From Laguncularia racemosa (lineage: Eukaryota > Streptophyta > Magnoliopsida > Myrtales > Combretaceae), in assembly GCA_037954665.1 (NCBI GenBank), contig JBBMOL010000039.1, positions 4,836,001 through 4,900,000 of the forward strand: a stretch of DNA of 64,000 nucleotides, given 5' to 3'. The notes beneath the pieces are model-generated. The model saw only the letters and a program-made list of their open reading frames with translations. It did no database searches and had not been told where the DNA came from. The position numbers were made by a program, and so were the translations under genes. Shown here piece by piece: positions 1-9,727 of this stretch (positions are counted from its first letter, which is position 1; each line of letters begins with the position of its first letter).

Positions 1-1851
1 TGCAATTTATGTTAACAAAGTGCTTCGATAACCAATCCATTCCAAGAATCACTTCGTAGCCTCTCAAGGATAAAATTAGTAAATCCGGAGGCATATTTCT
101 TCATTGTATTTTGATTGGGCATTCTCTCACAATTTCCTTGTTGATGGCCTTTTCCCCTATAGGAGTGCTAATTCTTAAGATCTCTGAAGAAGGTTGAACT
201 TCTAGCTTCCATTGTTGAGCTATAGCCGAGCTTATAAAAGAATGTGTAGCTCCCTGTGTTGAAGAGAGCCAATGTTAGTCGAGTAACAATTAAAATGGAT
301 CTTATTAATTACACTTAAGTCTTTTAATAGTAAATCTCTTATACCTTTTTTAGCTCTTCCAACTAATCTTCTATTTAAGTTTCCTATACAAGATATCACA
401 TATAGGTAAAGTGGATCTTGGCATAACTATTACAACATCTCCTTCTTCCGTATATTCCATGGTTGTTAGATCAATATCTTGTTATTGTCCAGACCCTCCA
501 TTCACCCATTCTCTTACATTTGTGCCCTCTATAGAAAATACTTGAGCATTTATGGCCTAACTGTTGGCTCCTTGCGATCCTTGCTCACTTGGTTGATTAG
601 TCGACCTTCTAACCGTAGTTCGGGGTGCTGTAACCTTTGCCTTGGGTCCTTAGTGTCTCTTGGGACAGACATTAGCCATATGCCTTGGTTGTCTGCACAC
701 AAAGCATATTGTGAAATTCTTCTGTGGGAAATCTAGGACCTTATGATTGTTTAACCCACAATGAAAACACTATCACCTTAAGTATGGACACTCTTTAGGA
801 TAATGTCCTTTTTCGCATTTCTACTAAACTACCTTTATAGGTTTTACTTGGGGAGGGATGGCTAGCGATTTATTACCTGGTGGCCTCATATTTAGCATGG
901 GCCTCTTTCCCTTATTACTTAGAGTTGGCTGGAACAGTGGTCTCTTGGTTGGAGCATGCATCCCTATACTTGGTCAAGCTTGAGCTCTCATTTCTTCCAC
1001 CATTAGCTTTGTCTACTCTAAAGCTCGGGCCTTATTTACCACTTCCAAGTTTGTTTAGAGCTCGGAATCCATAATTCGTTCTTGCATTTCTATATCTAAT
1101 CCATTTATGAATAGCTATCTCTTTAACGCATCGGAATCCTTGTAAATATCGGGAGTAAACTATATTAATCGATTGAATTTGTTTTCGTATTGATCAATTG
1201 TTTTTGTACCTTTCTTTAGTTGGAACAGTTGTCCACTTAGCCATGTTCCAATGCTCTATGTGAAATATTCTTAGAAGAATTCCCCTCTAAATGTTTCCCA
1301 TGAGGTTGGTTGAGGCAAAACCCTTTGTTTAGCGTCTCACCATGCCTTGGCTCTCATTTTTAACAAAAAATGATACATATGCCACTTTCTGGTGGTTTTC
1401 CACTTCATAAGCAGTGAATGATCTTTCTAATTGTGCTATCCACTCTTTGGCTTCCTTTGGTTTCCCATATGCTCCATTAAAGTACCTATTTAATCGGACG
1501 AAATCTGGAAATATGCTCCTTTGAATCCAATCAATTCCTCTCGGGGTCATATCTTTGTTGACCTCCCATATGAGATGCATGAGCAGTTGAAATTGGTAGG
1601 GGTGGTAGTGGCACCTGTGATTGTTGAGGAGCAATTATAGGTGGCATTGGCTGCGGTTGAGGTAGTGGAGGAACCGATTGTGATGGAGGTTGGCTCCCTA
1701 GCATTAGGTGTTGGATCAATAAGGCTTGTTGTTGAGCTAACTGTTGAACAGTCACTTCTAATCTCGACATGCGTTCCTCCCTACTTCCTTCCCCATTGGA
1801 AGGGGCTTGAGTTGCACTTCTTCGCCTTGACCTAGTCGCGTTACCTGGCAT
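1..1851 (-). pseudogene. gypsy-1 gag and start of protease, degraded
   Basis: Gag starts at a real ATG (1849-1851) and opens with a basic, Gln/Pro-rich N-terminus (MPGNATRSRRR...). After a frameshift between about 1530 and 1630 comes the Retrotrans_gag core, recognisable by FNGAYGKPKEAKEWIAQLE near 1450-1500. Two CCHC-type zinc knuckles lie around 700-810 (the frame reads C-E-K-G-H...C, then C-F-H-C-G, then C-F-V-C-R...H...C), with stop codons between them. From about 300 to 1 the frame resembles a retropepsin, including a serine/threonine-rich DTG-like site and a GMDWL motif. Gag would form the virus-like particle and protease would process it. The order gag-protease on minus agrees with the PBS and LTR at 3.2 kb. 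At least two frameshifts and many stops make it a pseudogene. Confidence 0.8.
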
Positions 1852-2298
1852 CCTAGGTTAGATCTCTAGATTTTCTTATGACACTAGGGATGGAGTTCTT
1901 GTTTGCGAAGTTTTGTCTGCATCTTGATACCTAGCGGGCATTGTTTTTTTTGGTCCTCTATTGGTATTTCCACTATAATTTATTAATGTAATATACAAAA
2001 TATGTTAAGACATTGCCAATGATATATATATATATCAATAATGATATGGATATCAACAAAAGTCATATAACATATTTGTATAATTGCATCAAAAGTTAAA
2101 AATACATGAAATCACGATATTTTACATATACTTTTTAAATTTTACATTTCTTAGGTTTCTAACTTATACATATGTCAACTTTGAGGCATATATATTACAT
2201 AACAAAATTTTTATCTCTCAAGTCTTACTAACATACAAGCATTATTATCTCTTGTATACATTGCTTTTTCAATATTTTTGAGTTCCCTTCTTAGATTC
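1852..2298 (-). other. gypsy-1 untranslated stretch between extra ORF and gag
   Basis: AT-rich sequence with a short (TA)n run near 2023-2034. I see no coding potential on either strand. It separates the accessory ORF (ends 2299) from the gag ATG (1851) of the same element. Confidence 0.5.
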
Positions 2299-3024
2299 CT
2301 ATGCAATGTCTTCTGATTCTTCACTTGTGTCCTTGTCGCTTTCTCCCATTTCTTCTTCTTCTTCTTCTTCTTCTTCTTCTTCTTTTGGGGAGTCCAAGGT
2401 TACGTTATCGTCTTCTAGGGCACTATCTAAATCGGAATTTTCTTCAAGAGATGAATTCTCCTCCGGATCCTCTTCCTAATCTTCCCATAATTCTGGTTCT
2501 ACTACAAACATATCCCCTTAGTCTACGATCTTGAACTCTCGGTGCTCAATGTAGTCTATAGTATCCCAAGAGTCTTCTGAGTATATCAACTCCGAATTAA
2601 ATCTCAATTTCCAATCATAAATCTCTCTCATATGTCTGTGAGTTTATTTTAGATTGGACTAAAGGGTTCAGGGCTTCTTGGGGATACTCTCTTCCTAGAT
2701 TGGATCGAGCCACTAATAGTATTTCAGGTGGCTCCTCCTCATCCTTGTCATTGTCGCAAACCAAGCTTCTAGAGTAGGTATGGCAATATACCTACTATAC
2801 CTATCTCCAAGATCTTCACTTAGCTTATCTAGTTGGATATGCCACTGCTCAGTCAATCCAATTCTCCAATCCTCTATTATTTTGTCCACCGTCTTATAGA
2901 TTGAGAAGTATTCATATTAGATTTGTAGTGATTGCATTCTCAATCTATATCCTATTAAACCATCCTCCTCTCTCATGTAACAAGCACTCCATTTCTAATC
3001 CACGCACTCAAGCATTTCTTGCAT
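2299..3024 (-). pseudogene. Extra ORF upstream of gag in gypsy-1, degraded
   Basis: Between the primer-binding site and gag, the minus strand holds a reading frame that can be followed from an ATG at 3022-3024 to a stop at 2299-2301, about 240 codons, with roughly two frameshifts (near 2700 and 2630) and about four stops. The first part is Trp/Leu/Asp rich and looks globular (IIEDWRIGLTEQWHIQLDK). The second half is strongly acidic and ends in a run of about 12 Glu encoded by a (CTT)n repeat, then a Ser/Asp/Glu tail. The stops are TAG or TAA where CAG or CAA would fit, which is what C-to-T decay of methylated DNA gives. Some plant gypsy elements (Ogre/Tat group) carry an ORF before gag; whether this one is related I cannot tell. 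Function unknown. Confidence 0.5.
2350..2386. repeat. (CTT)n trinucleotide repeat
   Basis: About 12 units of TTC/TCT. On minus it encodes the poly-glutamate run of the extra gypsy-1 ORF. Confidence 0.9.
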
Positions 3025-3206
3025 TTCATCGAAATTGTGAAATTTTTGTAAGTTTTAAGTTATTTATTTCTATTCCCAAATTCTACCTATTCTCCCTTAT
3101 TAAGGTAAGTTTTATATATCTATAAGGTTGTCAAATCAATCTCTTAAGCTATTGATTCTCAACCTAACTTATTTCTAAATTAGATCTTACTTTAACAAAA
3201 CCCTTA

Positions 3207-3218
3207 GCTTTAATACCA
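3207..3218 (-). other. gypsy-1 primer-binding site (tRNA-iMet type)
   Basis: The minus strand reads TGGTATTAAAGC, matching 10 of 12 bases of the plant initiator-Met site TGGTATCAGAGC. It lies 8 nt inside the LTR end at 3227, the position expected for priming minus-strand DNA synthesis. It fixes the orientation of gypsy-1. Confidence 0.8.
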
Positions 3219-3226
3219 CCAAAAGA

Positions 3227-4745
3227 TGTCATGCCCCGCAGGGTACTCGACAACCTGCTATGATTGCTCAACCCTTACTATGCAATCGTGAAGCATCTTA
3301 GATCAATACAATTCAACCTGTACAAAACATAATAATTAAAAATTCAAATGCCTCTAGCATTCTTTCATTTCAAACAAAACCCATCCTATATTTAATGGAT
3401 ACATTTTATATGTCTCGGAGAGGGGCCTCGTCTAAGTCCCATACACATAAATACTACTAAAACTTCTTGAAATCATATTAAATATTTATGACCCTCTAAA
3501 TCCCAATGTCTATCTAATTAAATACAATATTCTCACCATCTCTTTATCTTACCCTTGTTCCTTGAGTTTGAGATGATTATACATACCATAGTGTGATATC
3601 CTTTAAAAAAGTTTATATAATCGTTTCTTGTAAGGCAAAATTTGTAAGAGGGTGAGCTAATAGCCTAATGAGATAGGAGTGCAAAATCTTAATATTGTTT
3701 ACAAATACAATCAATTTCAAACAAGTTTTCAAAACATATGCTATGCATGAACAACTATATGAATAAAATATCACATGTGATCTTTCAGTAACTAGCGTAA
3801 AGTTTAGGGTTTGCACTTCCCTTAACCTTGGGCTAGGGATTCGGATCATACCATTAGTACCCGGGTCTCACTCTTAATCGATTCATCTTATTTCTTGATT
3901 AGGTATTATCGCTTACTACTATATGATGTAAATGTTATAAATTTAGCTCAAGTGTCACTCACACATCGAGTATTAAGGACAGACCGAACTCGGAACCGTC
4001 AAGGTGCGATAATCCTCTAATCACTTAGTTTGCACTTGGCAGAATAGTAATCCTCTGATACTTCTGATGCACTCCGTAGCAATGATGGCCTTCAATCATG
4101 CAATGTTTTGTGTAATGCATGACAAATTTTATTTAAGTCAACAAAATTTAATTCAATATTTTAGGGTGATCATGCAAGGATTAGACACATGCAAGGTTTA
4201 ATCACATCAAAGACAGATACAAAATATAATCATTCAATTTCAATCATAAACTAACACTCACACTAATGGAAAAGATAAATTACACAACATCAGATGTCAA
4301 CTAAGGACCTTTAAACATCATCTATTCCTTTTCTGTCTAACTCGTAGATTCACAAACATCTATATTTATATATATATGCCTTTCTGATAATTATCAAGTT
4401 ACTTATTACTTCTATCATCATTATTATTAGTATCATTATAATTATTACTACACGATTATATATATGTATATACTTTAATTATTAAGTATTATATTATATA
4501 TATTTATAACTATGTCACTTCCATATGCATATGAATATGTGTAATTATAATTTAATTTCCTCTAGGTATAAGCTTCTTCTTCCTCTATACTCCTACATAT
4601 AAATGTGTATATAACATATAATCTTCTTCTCCTAGTAGCCTGCCTTCCTCTCTGGTTTCCTCATTGTTTCCCTACATCCCTTTCCTTCATCGGAATTTCT
4701 TCTTATCTTACTCCATGCTGGCATATAGCTACTCCCCTCTCCCCT
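3227..4745 (-). mobile_element. gypsy-1 5' LTR, inner part
   Basis: The LTR begins on plus with TGTCATGCCCCG next to the PBS. It is AT-rich and non-coding apart from chance ORFs. It continues up to the insertion point of gypsy-2 at 4745/4746, inside a minisatellite of the LTR (the left flank, CTCCCCTCTCCCCT, matches the repeat unit seen again at 7951-8290). Confidence 0.7.
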
Positions 4746-5620
4746 TGATGTGCCTAACATCCAATTGCAATCACACAAATGCTAATTGGATAATCCACTA
4801 AACATAAATCATAAAATGGTGTGATCCCACTTCCACGTGAACCTTAATTGCAAGAACCACTTTGATTGAATACGCAATTTACAACGAACTCAATTGGAAT
4901 TTCAAAACCAATCAAATAAACAACACTATTTGAATCCAATTTCCAAATCAAATGGCGTGAATCAAAGCTTGAAGAATGAACCCTAATTGGTGTGAATTAA
5001 GAACAACATAAATTAACTAATCCCTTACCAGATATTATGCACTAGTTGGAATTAGGATTAACTTGTAATTTGTTGATACTACTTACAACAAATCTAAGTC
5101 CAATCGCCACAATCCTATAGGAGAATTGATAAGAGTATTTTGTGAAAAGAAAGAACCCTCTTTCACGTGAATAGGCAGCCGAAATATATGTGTCCAAAAG
5201 TCTCCTTCTAAACCTACTTAGCAAATATTTATACTTGCTCTAAATAGGGTAAAATCAACAAAACAAAATTACAAGTAAAAACCCACAAGTGATCAGTTTT
5301 AGCAATAAAGGACAATTATAAATAAACCCTCAAAAGTGGTCGGCTTCTTCACTTGCATGGAACAATATTGGACCGGTTCTTCTTTGATTCACGTAGGTCC
5401 ATGAATGACCCATAAACTGAATATTAGTGAATTTATTTATCGTCTTGCAAAAACCGATAAATATATCTGCTGGAATGCATAACAAATATATAATAGAAAA
5501 GAAGATACCAAACAAATATTCTCGGGGTCTAATTGTTTAAAGAGGACCTTCATTACCAAACTTTGTAACCCTTTAGCTCTTGCCCTAGTGATAGGTCCTA
5601 TAAGTATATGATTCCTATCA
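4746..5620 (-). repeat. gypsy-2 3' LTR
   Basis: 875 bp, aligned over its whole length with 7070-7944 and with scattered substitutions. TG...CA ends on plus. Confidence 0.9.
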
Positions 5621-5629
5621 TCTCCTTAG

Positions 5630-6045
5630 GCCTCAAGGAGAATTGTCCTCAAATTTGATAGGTCTTCATGAACATCATTGGATAAATAGAGTGATAGGTC
5701 TGTAACATTAAATGTAGCAAAGACCCTATATCCTCCTATCAATTTATTTGTAAAAAGATCACTATAGTCATCCAATACCTAAGACACCATAGGGGCTAGA
5801 TGCTCTCGCTCCTTCATCTCTAGGATATATCTCATCTACAATAAACATAATGGTCTCCCATCTGCCAGACCCTTCATTAACTCATACTGTCCCACCAATA
5901 AGGTCTTCTTCTTCCCAGTTTTACTTATATGTCTTTGAACCTCTTGGTCCTCTAAAGGTTTACTCATCTGCCTCTGAACTTCTTGGAACTCTGAAGGTTT
6001 ATTTATCCGCTTCTGAACATCTTGGTCCTCTAAAGGTTGACTCAT
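5630..6045 (-). pseudogene. gypsy-2 pol linker fused to pol C-terminus
   Basis: On minus, the frame contains 13-residue repeats (MSKPLEDQEVQRH and variants), then a linker of the kind that lies just before RT in gypsy polyproteins (KKKTLLVGQYELMKGL, then VLDDYSDLF). It jumps directly to a sequence typical of the very end of gypsy pol (GYRVFATFNVTDLSLYL), and stops at about 5627, a few bases from the 3' LTR. The whole RT-RNase H-integrase block is missing between YSDLF and GYRVF, that is near 5745-5765. In-frame stops are also present. Confidence 0.65.
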
Positions 6046-6118
6046 CTACCTCTGAGCCCCTTGGTCTTCTGAAGGTTGACTCATCTGCCTTTGAACCTCT
6101 TGGACTTCTAATGGTGAC
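5924..6118 (-). repeat. 39-bp tandem repeat (about 5 units) in gypsy-2
   Basis: About five imperfect 39-bp units begin near 5924, 5963, 6002, 6041 and 6080. Each contains a TCTGAA-CTTCTTGG-type core followed by CTGAAGGTT. Since 39 is a multiple of 3, the array encodes 13-residue acidic/Gln repeats in the linker on minus. Confidence 0.75.
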
Positions 6119-6323
6119 ATTAGGTTTGACATTATATGTTTACCCTCCCGTTGGAACATATAAGTATTTCTATAGCCATCATGTAAAACCCTCCTGTCAT
6201 ACAATCAAGGCCTGCTAAGCAATATATGAGATGCACACATGAGAAGGATATCACATACAATCTCATCATGATATTTATCTCCTATACTGAAAAGGTACCC
6301 TAGCCCTTTGGGTACAGACTACC

Positions 6324-6704
6324 CTACTTACTTAGCCAATGCAATTTATAGAGTTTTGGATATAGGGTAGTTACAAGTTTCAATTTCGATACTAATGATG
6401 AAACCATTACATTAGTACAACCACAACCATCAATAATAATAGCACATAGATTACCATGTACTCTACAAGAGGTGTAGAATAAATTTTCCCTTTGCTCATC
6501 ATCATTAGTAGGAAACGAAGTTAAAGTTCGGTGCATTACATTAATAGATAAATACAAATCACCTCCATCTTGACTATTGGCCTCATTGCCAAGTCCCTCC
6601 TTCATACTATCATTCGACATGGCTGATGAATTCATCTTTTGATACACTAAACAAATCAATACAACCACAATACACTTCACATCAAAATACAACACACACA
6701 ACAC
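6324..6704 (-). pseudogene. gypsy-2 aspartic protease (retropepsin) remnant
   Basis: The frame matches the gypsy retropepsin region: an N-flank QRENLFYTSCRVHGNLC, then IIIDGCGCTNV at the place of the usual IIDGGSCTNV active-site segment, then LVSKLKL and a YKLHWL ending. The active-site triad is altered (DGC rather than a D-S/T-G type), so activity is unlikely. The residues before the domain do not look like gag. The leader between the PBS (7051) and about 6700 shows no gag. Part of gypsy-2. Confidence 0.7.
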
Positions 6705-7050
6705 CCCTTTTCAACCTTATAACAATACTCCTTCAACTTCATCTTTGCTTTAGGATTTCAAATTGTTTCCAAATCCTCCATGCAATTGAAAACAAAATCT
6801 AGAAATGAAAGTGAAGTTTAATTCCGAAATCCCTCAAGACATGCAATTCCATTCCTCCTCAAACAAGCAACTCACGGCAAAGGTGAAGACTAGAAAGTTC
6901 ATGTCTAAAATTTCTACTTCCAATTTCGTAACAATGAAGGTAAGTTACAATACAATCACTTAAGTTACTTCAACTCCAATTTAAATAATCTTCAATTAAG
7001 AAATGGAAATTCAAGAACCCTAATTCCCAATTGAAATCACGCAAACCCTT

Positions 7051-7062
7051 ACTTTGATACAA
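7051..7062 (-). other. gypsy-2 primer-binding site, decayed
   Basis: The minus strand reads TTGTATCAAAGT, 9 of 12 matches to the initiator-Met site, 7 nt from the LTR end at 7070. It sets the orientation of gypsy-2. Confidence 0.6.
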
Positions 7063-7069
7063 AAAATTA

Positions 7070-7944
7070 TGATGTGCCTAGCATCCAATTACAATCACAC
7101 AAATGCTAATTGGATAATCTACTAAACATAAATCATAAAACGATGTGATTCCACTTCCATGTGAACCTTAATTGTAAAAACCACTTTGATTGAATACGCA
7201 ATTTACAATGAACTCAATTGGAATTTCAAAACCAATCAAATAAACAAAACTATTTGAATCCAATTTCCAAATCAAATGGCATGAATCAAAGCTTGAAGAA
7301 TGAACCCTAACTGGCGTGAATTAAGAACAACGTAAAGTAACTAATTCCTTATAAGATATTATGCATTAGTTGCAATTAGGATCAACTTGTAATTTATTGA
7401 TACTACTCATAACAAATCCAAGTCCACTCGCCACAATCTTATTGAAGAATTGATAAGAGTATTTTGTGAAAAGAAAGAACCCTCTTTCACGTGAATAGGC
7501 AGCCGAAATATATGTGTTCAAAAGACCCCTTCTAAACCTACTTAGCAAATATTTATACTTACTCTAAATATGGTAAAATCAACAAAACAAAATTACAAGT
7601 AAAAACCTACAAGTGACTGGTTTTAGCAACAAAAGACAATTACAAATAAACTCTCAAAAGTGGCCGGCTTCTTCACTTGCATGGAACAATATTGGACCAG
7701 TTCTTCTTTGAATCATGTAGGTCCATGAATGACTTACAAACTAAATATTAGTGAATTTATTCATCATCCTGCAAAAACCGATAAATGTACCTGTTGGAAT
7801 GCACAACAAATATATAATAAAAAAGAAGATACTAAACAAATATTCTTGGGGTCTAGTTGTTCAAAGAGGACTTTCATCGCCAAACTTTGTAACCTTTTAA
7901 CTCTTACCCTGGTGATAAGTCTTGTAGGTATATGATTCCTATTA
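7070..7944 (-). repeat. gypsy-2 5' LTR
   Basis: 875-bp direct copy of 4746-5620. It ends TA instead of CA on plus. The CACGTGAATAGGCAGCCGA block near 7488 is shared with the left copy near 5164. Confidence 0.9.
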
Positions 7945-7956
7945 CCCTTGCATACT

Positions 7957-8290
7957 CACACACTTGCGCACCACCACGGGCTCTCTTTCAGCGAGCACCC
8001 TATGCCTTGACACATATGCCCTCTCCCTTGCTGGAATACACTTCCCTCTTCCCTGCTGGCTCACACACTTGTGTACCTTAATAGGCTCTCTTTTAGCGAG
8101 CACCCGATGCCTTGACACACGCGCCCTCTCCCTTGCTGGAATACACTCCCCTTTCCCCTATTGGTTCGTATCACGAGCTCTCTTCCAGCAAGCACCCCAC
8201 GCCTTGACATACACGCCCTCTCCCCTACTAGAATACACTCCCTTCTCCCCTGCTGGCTCGCACACCTGCGCTTCCCTCTGGCCATCTCCC
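7957..8290. repeat. ~105-bp minisatellite in gypsy-1 LTR
   Basis: Three full units and a partial one share CTCTCTTTCAGCGAGCACCC, then GCCTTGACA, then CCCTCTCCCTTGCTGGAATA. Unit anchors fall at 7981, 8086 and 8178, giving periods of 105 and 92 bp (the third lost part of its head). A related unit lies left of gypsy-2 (4715-4745), so the array was split by that insertion. Confidence 0.8.
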
Positions 8291-8449
8291 TTGCATGCCG
8301 TAACGTACACCCATTTGCTCATGTTCTAGTTGCTCGTACCCTTGATTCTCGCACAGCACATATACAGCACCTAAATAACTACAATTTCCACCCATATATT
8401 TCCTTCCAGCATGGTGTAAATTCCACATCCCCCATGTGCCCTGTTCTAC

Positions 8450-8466
8450 ATATATATATATATATA
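8450..8466. repeat. (TA)n microsatellite
   Basis: Uninterrupted TA dinucleotides, directly seen. Confidence 0.9.
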
Positions 8467-8566
8467 CAATTACACACGCACACACATAATTTCAGCCTAG
8501 TCATTCAAATGTATACATCCAGGCCAACTCATTCCTTCTTACACTAGCCAGCATGCCTTCAAGTAC

Positions 8567-8585
8567 ATATATATATATATATATA
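8567..8585. repeat. (TA)n microsatellite
   Basis: Second uninterrupted TA run in the same LTR. Confidence 0.9.
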
Positions 8586-9108
8586 AGCAAGACCTATAAA
8601 GTGCGAAAACCAATGCAATCAAAATCATGTAAATATTCATAACAACATTCACAACATACACGGATAACAGTACATTATGGAGTCCTACACACCTGGCTCT
8701 CATCTCCGATTATTTGTAGTAATCTTCGGATAAATTTGTGAAATAACTTTCTTCTTCTAAAACACAAGAAAAATCATACTATTACACTCTATTCAAGACG
8801 AATATTATTGTATCTAGTGTATTTCTAGTTATTCTAACTATTTTCTCAACTAAATTCTATTTTTATATACATATTAACATTATATCTAAAATTTGAAAAT
8901 AAAGCTTGTTCTACACAAAATTAGTCTAGTTTCACAAAGCTTACCTCGAGGATCATGCTAATAGTCTCGATTTGTGATTTAAAGGTCGTATGTGGAAGTT
9001 ATGATTTTTTTTCTTCATATTTTCTTTTCTTCCTTTCACCTCTGCTCATCTCACCCTCTCTTGTCACTATATATGTAACTTTTTAATATTTCGGGTATAT
9101 TTGTCGCA

Positions 9109-9519
9109 CGCGGTAATTTACATAAACTTAGTAACTTTAGTATTTTATTACAAAACCATATGACTAAGCTAATTAAATTATCTTGAGCGTGATTATCTAC
9201 TTTAAATTTTTATTTAACCATCTTAAGTCTGTGATTTTAATTTATTTTATTGTTTATTCAATAATTATTCACAGTTTGCTTTTTGTGTGATTATTTCTTT
9301 TAATAAAATCTTATGCAAGATATTTTTAAGGCTTTTAATACAATCTTTTAATCATTTTGATGTTATACGTAACTAAATTTTTATGGATTTTACATGATGT
9401 TCATATATATTACTTAGTGTTGGTACTTTGATTTGGTATTTATGTGCTTTTGTTATGTGCTATGTTAAGTATTGTTTTATACATTTATCTAACTTAATAG
9501 CCAGTTGATAGGATATATT
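9109..9519. other. AT-rich non-coding stretch
   Basis: No coding potential recognised. Its right part (9415-9510) is a repeat also found in intron 11 of both receptor-kinase copies. Confidence 0.5.
9415..9510 (+). repeat. Dispersed ~95-bp repeat, copy 1
   Basis: Contains TACTTTGATTTGGTATTTAT, then GTGCTTTTGTTATGTGCTAT and GTTTTATACATTTAT. Close copies occur at about 30640-30725 (plus) and, inverted, at about 52705-52800. The element type is not known. Confidence 0.75.
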
Positions 9520-9727
9520 TCCTTTTACAGATAATTTTTGTCCAAAATTTGTTTCTAACATACCTTCAATACCTTCTAAAAATCTGGTTTTGTTTCAAAT
9601 CACTCTAAGTTTAGAAATTTTAGATTCTGATTTGCTTGTGACATTAGAATCAAACTTTTCTTCTGAAAATTTTCCTAGCATTGTTGGTCCTATACCTACT
9701 GATCAACCAAGTAATGATACGTCCTTT
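9520..9727 (+). pseudogene. copia-1 pol fragment upstream of the Sirevirus insertion
   Basis: An open plus-strand frame of a Ty1/copia polyprotein, from the linker between integrase and RT (Ser/Pro/Asn-rich, ending ...SNDTSF). It is cut at 9727 by the insertion of the 10.1-kb element. After removing the insertion and one CCTTT copy, the frame continues without a shift into 19849 onward. No integrase or gag lies to the left, so copia-1 is truncated at its 5' side near 9.5 kb. Confidence 0.75.

Larger units (their letters stand above)
4746..7944 (-). mobile_element. Nested, internally deleted Ty3/gypsy element ('gypsy-2')
   Basis: Two direct 875-bp LTRs (4746-5620 and 7070-7944) flank about 1.45 kb of internal DNA. 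The element lies on minus: a degraded PBS abuts the right LTR (7051-7062), and a purine tract abuts the left LTR (minus AAGGAGA just before 5620). LTR ends are TG...CA (left copy) and TG...TA (right copy). Flanking 5-mers CCCCT (4741-4745) and CCCTT (7945-7949) are a near-match target duplication. The interior keeps a protease domain, a repeat-rich linker and the extreme C-terminus of pol, but no gag, RT, RNase H or integrase. It is therefore a non-autonomous deletion derivative, inserted in the gypsy-1 LTR. Confidence 0.9.
1..9108 (-). mobile_element. Ty3/gypsy LTR retrotransposon, 5' half (outer element, 'gypsy-1')
   Basis: A minus-strand gypsy element enters from the left edge of the window. 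Read from high to low coordinates it shows a long 5' LTR (3227 to about 9108, interrupted by another element), a tRNA-iMet-like primer-binding site (3207-3218), an extra degraded ORF (2299-3024), gag with zinc knuckles, and the start of an aspartic protease. RT, RNase H, integrase and the 3' LTR must lie to the left of the window. All coding parts contain stops and frameshifts, so this copy is dead. The right end is uncertain: I place it at about 9108 because the minus strand there starts with TG and a CCCGAAATATT stretch, as in many gypsy LTRs, but no partner LTR is available to prove it. Confidence 0.75.
7945..9108 (-). mobile_element. gypsy-1 5' LTR, outer part
   Basis: Continuation of the gypsy-1 LTR after the gypsy-2 insertion. 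It opens with the minisatellite (to about 8290), then (TA)n runs and AT-rich sequence. The proposed outer end near 9108 is a guess from LTR-like terminal bases. No genes seen. Confidence 0.45.

Noticed and set aside
7964..8547. Overlapping ORFs of 120-130 codons in the minisatellite
   Set aside because: Open because the GC-richer repeat lacks stops; they are repetitive and occur on both strands.
8450..8585. Repeated units examined as a possible CRISPR array or satellite
   Set aside because: Simple (TA)n runs in a eukaryotic LTR, with no spaced repeats.
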